Positions 54,101 to 62,603 of a DNA stretch of 64,000 nucleotides are shown one piece after another (position 1 is the first letter of the stretch; every line of letters starts with the position of its first letter). The translations under genes were made by a program, and so were the position numbers. Below the pieces are notes generated by a model. The model was not told where the DNA came from. It ran no database searches and worked only from the letters and a program-made list of their open reading frames with translations. The stretch comes from Aphelocoma coerulescens (taxonomy: Eukaryota > Chordata > Aves > Passeriformes > Corvidae): contig NC_091014.1 in the NCBI RefSeq assembly GCF_041296385.1, positions 67,828,578 to 67,892,577 of the forward strand. The letters are read 5' to 3'.

Positions 54101-57100
54101 AGTGTTGTCAGTACAGATCAGACAGCTTACCCCATGAAATTAATTTACACAAACATCCCAAGGAAATTGTCCTTTCTCCTAACAAAAAACATGAGACAAA
54201 TCACCGAGAACATTATATTAGTGGATTTTTAAAATTTATTTTTGTAATGCTCTGTATTAAACCAGGGTTCTTCAGTGGAGGGATCAGCAGTAGGTGCTGA
54301 TGCCTTTTCCCGGTCTTAAAATCAAGAGTCATACATGGTTAGAAGGGAAAAAGGGATTTTACCTTGGTATTTATTTTAAGGATCCTTAGGTGCACACGTC
54401 CAGGTCAAATGCACCTCAATGCACCCCCCCAAAAATCTGGTGTAACATTATAGGTCTTACTAATTAGCGTACCTATCAAAAATTCCCCAGTGAGAGGCTT
54501 GAATGAGCCCCCCTCCCCAAGGAACCTTCCCCTGGATGGTTCTATCTTAGTTTACAGAATGTGTTCTGGAGAGGACCTTGGGGTCTGGGGCACACTAACC
54601 CCTACCTATGAAGCTTCTAAAATGTTTAGTCTCCTAGCTTGACAAACAAGTCCAAGAATTTAGGCAAAAAGCACTAAGAATACAGAAGTTGTAAAAAGGC
54701 ATAAAAGAGGTATAAAAAAAAAAGGCAAAAAATCTTCACGGCATCAGTGCAAACATGACTTTTCCTCTATAAACACAATCCCTCTCAGTCTGTGCACTTC
54801 CTTGTTGCAAAACCTCAGGAGAGATGCAATCAGGACCTCTGAACTGAACAAAATTGGGCTAATAAAGGCAGCTGACTAAAAAATAAAAATTCAAGATGCA
54901 ATCAGGATCTCTAACCTAGATAAAAACTGGCTTAGAAAAGGCAACACCTCAATTTCAAGGCAATTGCTTCAAGCAAATAAAGGGTGAAACAATTTTCTTC
55001 ATACAAAAATGTTAGAGAGCATTTCACAAAGATGCTGACTTAAAAATACAGGCTGGAAAATGTCATAGATTTGAACCGTATGTGAAATACCACCTAAATA
55101 TCCTAATCCACACCTTTGTGTATCAAGTAAGCCTTCACTGCCTGTGTGCACTGTGGTGGGACATGTAACAGCTCAGGATCTTCTTCACATATGGTTCAAA
55201 CAATACTGCCTTAGGGACAAAAACTTCTAGAAAGATGTGGGTGATGGGGAGGTGAGAGAGGGAGTGAGCAAAGGCACTTCCTATAAATGAACCAACCTCC
55301 TAAAAAAGCACCAGCTGCTTTTAGCTGCAGGACATAAATCTGCAAGACAGGCACTATTTTATTGGGGATGAGCAGCCTAGGAATAAATCTGCCAGCTTAC
55401 TGCACGAGCTCTCTTCAGGCCAGCCCTCCAAAATCACTCCTTCGTGAGCGCAGCTCCTCGCGTACTCCAGGAAGGCGGGGCAGTGGCAGTCCACGCCCTG
55501 AGGACACGCACAGATGTCCCTTTCACAGAGGCTGATGTACGGCTCGGGATCCACTCGATGGTGGCACCGGGAGAAGGTCAGCGATGTGCTCAGCAGCTGG
55601 CAGGTTTCCAGGACACCCTGCACGAGAAGTGAGGGGCAAAGGGACGGGGAGAGAGCAAAAGGGACAAAATTACTTCCTTTAGTCTCAGGAAGAAGAGGGA
55701 AAACTCAACTTTTCCAAACACACTGTCACCACTGTTGTTGAACAACATCGCAGCTCTTATTTAACACCACCATGCAGTTCATAATCGTCAAGAGCTAATA
55801 GTGAGCTCTACCCATTTATTCACCACATCCATGGACACAGAGGTACATTAATAGACTGATTACTATAGAATGGAGCACCACATAAGGGATGTTTCACACA
55901 GAAACACAACAGTCAATCAGTCAGCAAAAGGATGGAGGCATTCTACCTCCTTTGGCTTCCCAGAAAAGAACTGGATGGTGTCTGCATTCCCAGGAAAATG
56001 CACGCAGCAACACAGGGGAACTGAGGTAACGTAGGAAGAAAAACAACCAGATAATCTTTTGGATAACAAGCGACCAGAGTGAGTGTCAGAGGGAAAGATT
56101 GAGTCTGACTGAAATGCTAGGAATGAAATTTGTTTTCCACTTCTGGCCACACGCTCCTGCTGGCTTGTCCAATGCACAACAGGTCAATTTAGCTCAGATA
56201 AATAGGAGAACAATAGCCCAGGGAAGAAAAGCAATTTGTTCTGCTCTTCTCCTGAGTTAAATCAGCGTGGTGACAGCCACTGTGAGGGGAGGACAGCACA
56301 GGGAAATGGGAGGAAGGTATCAAGGCCTCTCCTTTCAGACAGCAGAAACCTAAGAGGAAACTTAACTGTATGTGAAACAAAACCTAAAGAAAACTTAGTG
56401 TATGATTAAGTTCTCCAGGGGAGGCTCCCAAATAGACTCTCTTGTGCACATTATGCCCCAGTTCAATGAGTCTGAGGTCCTCAGTGCAACTTTCTAAAAG
56501 GATGGCACTGAGTTTAGGTGAGTGAAAAAACGATTTTCAGAACAACAAAGAGTTGAAACACAACTTTCTTCTTACTATTTTTCAGTGTTTTATGTAAGCA
56601 AATGTACCCATGGTGTATTTTGCAGGTGTTATACGCAGAGGTTAGAGGTGGAGGGGGGCACATATTCTTCAGGGTAGTTCACAGTAACAATTCATTGCTT
56701 CTGAAAAGCTTTACACATACCTCAGGTGACAGCACATACAAGCTGCTGTGTAAAAAAAAAAAAAAATTAAAAAGTACTTTGTTTTCTTATTTTTGGGGAG
56801 ATGAAAAATGGAGAGCAAAAAAACCCCACAGGAAAAACATCAAGATGTCTTCTCTGAATGGCAGCTGTGGTGCCTGTATAGGAAAACTGCTGAGTAGAAA
56901 ATACCTTTTAATTTTGGCTAAAGGGTGTTTTGTTCAGGTGATCAGCTCAAGCTAGTACATGTCTGAGCCAAGACAGAATTTCTTGCTTATGGAAACAAAC
57001 CAACCAGAAATGTCTAGTCCATTGGGAATCTATTCCAAGTTTAGCAAAGGGCTCAGGGAACAACCACATGTGCAAGGAGGTTTTGAGCTTTCTGAGAAAG

Positions 57101-60100
57101 GTCTCAGGGAACTTAAAACAGTGCTGAGACATGGTGGGCTTTCAGAAATTCTGAATAATAACTGGGATAATTTTGATGGCCAGACAGCACCCACCATGCT
57201 GAATCAGATGGGGGGAAAAAAAAAAGAGTAGAAGTGGGGGAGCAGGAACTTCATCAAGAGTGGTTGGTGCTGCTCTAAGACTACACAGAAGTACAAAAAA
57301 GCTGAAAAAGTGCCCTAAGGGTGGAAGTAACAACAACAGAAGCAGCCAAAAAAGCTATTAAAGCAGTGCTTGGAGATGAAACTGATAAAACTGAAAGTGA
57401 GCTCAGAGCCATTCAGAGGATGAGCAGTACAGCAACTCCTGGATCAAAGCCTTGATCCAGATAGTATCAAGTGCAGCAGAAAACCAGTATATGCAACAAT
57501 CATATTTAGGGGGTTGAACTAATGAGGTTTCTTAAGGTATTGGCCTGTTAATACAACTCAAACTCAGACTGTATATTCCGCTAAAAGGGACATTTTAGAT
57601 GGGAAAGTGACTTAAAAAATAAAGGAGATTGCACACACACAAAAATTAACCCATTTTTCTTTTCCTCTAGTTCTTTGGTCTGGACTTGTTCAGTAACAGC
57701 ATAGCTAAATGCTGAGCTCTAGCTGATTATCTAGAAACCAAGTGATATATGTTGAAAAGCAACGAACAGTTCATTTTCTCTATGTAAAGGTTTTCTTGCC
57801 ATTCAAATTTCTTCAGATTTTCCAGTGACATTATAGAAAAAAAAGTATAGCTGAAATTTTCCCATCTTTCAGACAAATCTCAACTATCATTACAAATAAG
57901 CTGAAATGTGGGTAAATTCACACAGATACAAAACAAAAAAAAATTCACCATGAGGGTGGTCAAAGAGAGGATGTGGAACCACCACCCTTGAAGATATTCG
58001 AAATGTGAGTGGACAAGCACCTGAGCAGCCTGACCTAGGATGGCCCTGTTGGAAGCAGGGAATTAGACTCAATGACCCCTTCCAACTCTACCATTCTGCA
58101 ATTTATTTCTGTTTTCACTCCTTCCTTTCTTTAAAACTCAGTGGTCAGGCTGGACTAAGGGTCCTTATTCTTTAGTTTGGAGGACAGTGGTAAGTATTAG
58201 ATATTGGCAGCCTCAGCCACTGCTGTAACATTCCTGCTCATAGAGCACCAGCCCTGGAAGCTGTTCTGCACAAAGAAATGTTTAAACCCAACAGCCTGGA
58301 GAGTGAAGCCTCAGGCTGAAACAGTGCTTAGAGTAAAGGTGGCAGCAAGATTAAAATTAGCAGGACTGGCTGCAGTATCTGAAATGCAGGTGAAGGTCGT
58401 AAAATTTCTCCCTTCCCTTCTGCACAAGTCCAATTTAAATGTTTCTTTAAATGGGTTGGCGGGGTCCTGGCACTGGCAACCCACAGAGACCACAAAACTT
58501 GCTGACCTTCTTTCTGCCCCAGGCCCACCACACAGAGCTGGAGGTGGAATTTTGTACATTCTTCCCATTTCTGTGGCATTTCCTTCTGCTGCTGCATGAA
58601 CTGCATTTGTCTACAGCTTAACAATTACCATTAAAGAGACAGAACCTAAAAAATAACAGAAGAAATCAGAGACACCCTCTTGTTCCCTTGAATTTAAAAC
58701 CTGTAGTGTGTAGGTACGCATATGGTTTCTCCAGAACACTCAGGAAGGGTAAATTTTGGTGCTATAACTGGGTATAGTTTTCCAGAGAACATATTTCATG
58801 GAGAAAAATTTACTCTCCTATCTTCCAAATAAAAAGTATGCAAACCCAGTATGTTTAGTACACCAAACACTGGCTGCATGTTTGAGCAGACTAAGTAACA
58901 ACTGAAAGGAATCACTTCCCTTGAATGCTGATTAATCTGACAAAGAAAAATTTGATTTTAGATGTAGTGGGCCTCATTTTCAATCCTATAATGTATTATC
59001 ATATTGTATAAAACGATTTGGGTTGGAAGGGACATTAAAGAGCCTCTAGTCCAATCCCCTGCCATGGTCAGGAACGCCTTCCACCAGACCAGGTTGCTCT
59101 AAGCCCTAGCTAACCTGGCCTTGAGCACTTCCAGGGATGGGGCTGGACCTCTGGACCTTTGCTGGACCTGCCTCTGACCCCAACCATTACAAATTACGGT
59201 CCAAAGCTGAAAATTTCTACTTGATTTTTCCATCTGGGAATGAATGCTATTTCTTTATTACAATAATACGGAAATAAGGAAATATTCCACGGGATAATGG
59301 GGGAACTGTTTCTTACCAACTGCAGTAAGAGCTGAATTTCAGCAAAAGCAGAAATTAGCCAAATTTTAATTTCAATTACTTTGACATCTAACATACTATA
59401 GGTATAATTTCCTAGTAAGAGAAGAAAAAAGGAAACAATACAGTGAAGTCTGGCCTCCACACACCTTTTCTATTAGAGGTGAAAGCTAGAAATCAAAGGT
59501 AACATATAAGAACACAGTAATCAATTGCAATGATTTAAACACTACACACATTTTTGTTTTCAAGGCTGCCTTGTTGCTGTAGTTTTCCAGATCACCCATT
59601 TACACTTTCAGATCCATGTTACCCATGCTGTTGGTCATCTTAGAGCCTGTTGAATTGCAGTACTTTGTTGAACAGCCCAAACTAGTAAAAAAATGGATCA
59701 GACAATGCAGTGAAGCTCCTTTTCAGTAACTAAACAGCAGCTGCAGAGAGCAGGACATGGTAGGAAGGCTTTCTTCCTCCCTCCAGCACTGCCCAGTTTG
59801 GAATTCTCTCTGGATCCCAAGGAAAGGCAGGTAATCACACTCGGTGTGTGTGTTTTAGAGGTGGAGGGCAGGGAAAGGCCCTGGCAACAGTGGGGTAAGA
59901 GTGTGAGCTGGTTCAAGACTTTTCAGCTGACACACAAAGCCATTAAACAAGACAAAAACCTCAAAAAATATTTTTTCAATGTTTTTTAGGATTTGAAGAT
60001 AAAGGAGCAGCAGGGCTTTCTGATTCCATTGTATAGAATCATACAATGGTTTGGGTTGGAAGGAACCTTAAAGATCATCCAGTTCCAATCCCCTGCCATG

Positions 60101-62563
60101 GGCAGGGACACCTTCCAGTAGACCAGGTTGCTCAGAGCTCCATCCAGCCTGGCCTGGAACACTTCCAGGGATGGGGCAGCCACAGCTTCTCTGGGCAACC
60201 TGTGCCAGGGCCTCAGCACCCTCACAGGGAACAATTTCATCCTAATATCCAATCTAAACCTGCTCTCTGTCAGTTTGAAGCCATTTCCCCTCATCCTGTC
60301 ACTACAATTCCTGCTGAAAGAAGCCAGAAGCCATCTCTCCAAGGATGCTGTTGGCCAGGGAGCAGGGCAGACAGAGAGGGTAAAGAAAACCACCGACCTA
60401 CCCAGTGTGGGGGCACTGGGGTGGGAGGAGTGCCTTGAAGCAGAGCTGTTGTTTCCCTCACCTAACAGCTGACTGCCTGGCAGGGAGGGAGGCTGGGAGA
60501 CCAAGGAGATTTACATTCCTGAAGCTGAGGCAAGCAAACAAAAGCACACTATTAAAAAGCCCTACATTCTTCAGCAGGCACTTGTTTGGCCGGACTTCTA
60601 TTAATAGTGCTGTGTTTATTCTTGCACAGTGAATAAATTAAGGCAATGTTAAATGCTGTGAGCTTATGAACTCGCATGAGAGAGAATATAATTTCATTCA
60701 GTTTGTGGGAAAGAAAACTTTATCCACAAAGCATCAATATTTAACATGATCTGTACAAAACCCACATTAGTTATAGTTGACCCATCAGACTGGATTTCAC
60801 CCTGTATGCCACTCCCCAGCCTCAGCTGCAATGTTTACACTTTCTAAACACTAAACTTGCCTGAACAGATAAAATTCCAGAGACCACAACCCATCACAAG
60901 AACTACCCTTTCTCTAGAACTGTAACCAGTTTTAAAGAATCATAGAATGGTTTGAGTCGAAAGGGAATTTAAAGACCAGGTAGCTCCAGCCCCCTGCCAT
61001 GGGACTTCCAGGGATGGGGCAGCCACAACTTCTCTGGGCAACCTGTGCCAGGGCCTCACCACCCTCACAGGAAACAATTTTTTCCTCATATCCAATCTAA
61101 ACCTGCTCTCTGTCAGTGTGAAGCCATTCCCCCTCGTCCTGTCACTCCAGGTCCTTGTCAGGAGTCTCTCTCCATCTTTCCTGTGGGCTCCCTTCAGGCA
61201 CTGCAAGGCCACAATGAGGTCACCCCAAAGCCTTCTCTTTTCCAGGCCGAACAATCCCAATTCTCTCAGCCTCCCTCACAACAGAGCTGCTCCATCCCTC
61301 TGGTCACTGGCTCCAGCAGCTCCATGACCTGTTGAGCAGTCCTGTCCCCCAAAAGGCCTCAGCCAGGTTGGAACCCCTCATGCTTTGGTGTTTGGCACCA
61401 GACACCTCTACTCAAGTCAGGTGTTCAATCAGCCCCAGCCACGACAGAAACACCCCACACAGACCAGCTCTACCCAAGAAAGAAATATCAGCTGGAGATT
61501 TCCAGCCTGAAACCACTGCTATAGCTCCTCAGCCACTTTTGCAGGTAGTGAGGCTGAAGTGCTGAGGGGCACGAGCGTGCTTCACTGAGTTTCACAACAC
61601 AGCTGAAGCATCCCCATCCAAAAGCTTAATGGAAGTACAAAGAGTCAGAACTTTGCAACTTGTCCAACTCTTAGTTAGCCTTTTCCAGGTTGCTAGGAAA
61701 CCAGCACTTAGGGTAGCCGGAGAGCAGATATGCTGCAGGAAGTGCTACTACTCTTGAGAAATTATCTGAGTCTAGTTTAGCAAGTACCCGTCTATAGGAC
61801 TTGAATAGTGAGAAACTAACAACTACATTTTGGCCTCAGTTACTCTGGTATAAATCTAAACCTGGCACCCAGGAAATCATTCTGATTTAGAACAGAGTAT
61901 GTGGAATCAGCTGTAATCCCTCAAGGGGTGAAGGCTCAATTTACCATGACAGTCATAACCTGTTAACACCACATGCTGCAGTAAATATTCAAAGCTACTT
62001 TCTTCCCTGAGCTGGTGACCATCTGCCTGCCTCCACACCCCGTCTAAAGGAAACAAGGAACTTGTTTGTACTTATAAAAGACAAGAAGAAAAAGGTTGAT
62101 GCAGCAAAGAGGGTCACAGGGTTGGCCAAGACAAACAGTTCTGTGTTTATTCAATAAATCAGCTCTACTATCTGTATGCATAGATGAAGGAACTTCCTTC
62201 TGGGAAGGGAAATAGCCTGGTGACACAGAGCTTTTGGAACACCAACAGAAAACATCTCTTCTGTCAAAAACAGCCTGGCTGGAGCATCTACCTACTCTGC
62301 TGACTCCCAAGTATACGAACTACAACACATTCACAAATACCACTTGGGGAGGCGGTGCCCACAGAGGCTTCAGAACTGATGCTTCCCTGCTGGCACAATC
62401 AGAAAGGGAAATAACTACCTCATTCTACAGGAATCACTGAAACACACCTTTCCCAAGTAACATCATCCTTTCTTTGGCAGTAACTCACACTTCAGCCTGA
62501 AACAAGCTGTTACTTTCTTGGTTTATCTGTTTGATGTTTGGGAGGGGGGGTTGGGCAGGTGGT

Positions 62564-62603
<40 letters not shown>

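Larger units (their letters stand above)
52902..55400 (-). other. VWF: VWF intron 7
   Basis: A 2.5 kb intron that holds the probable solo LTR at 54243-54991. The flanks show nothing recognised. Confidence 0.75.
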
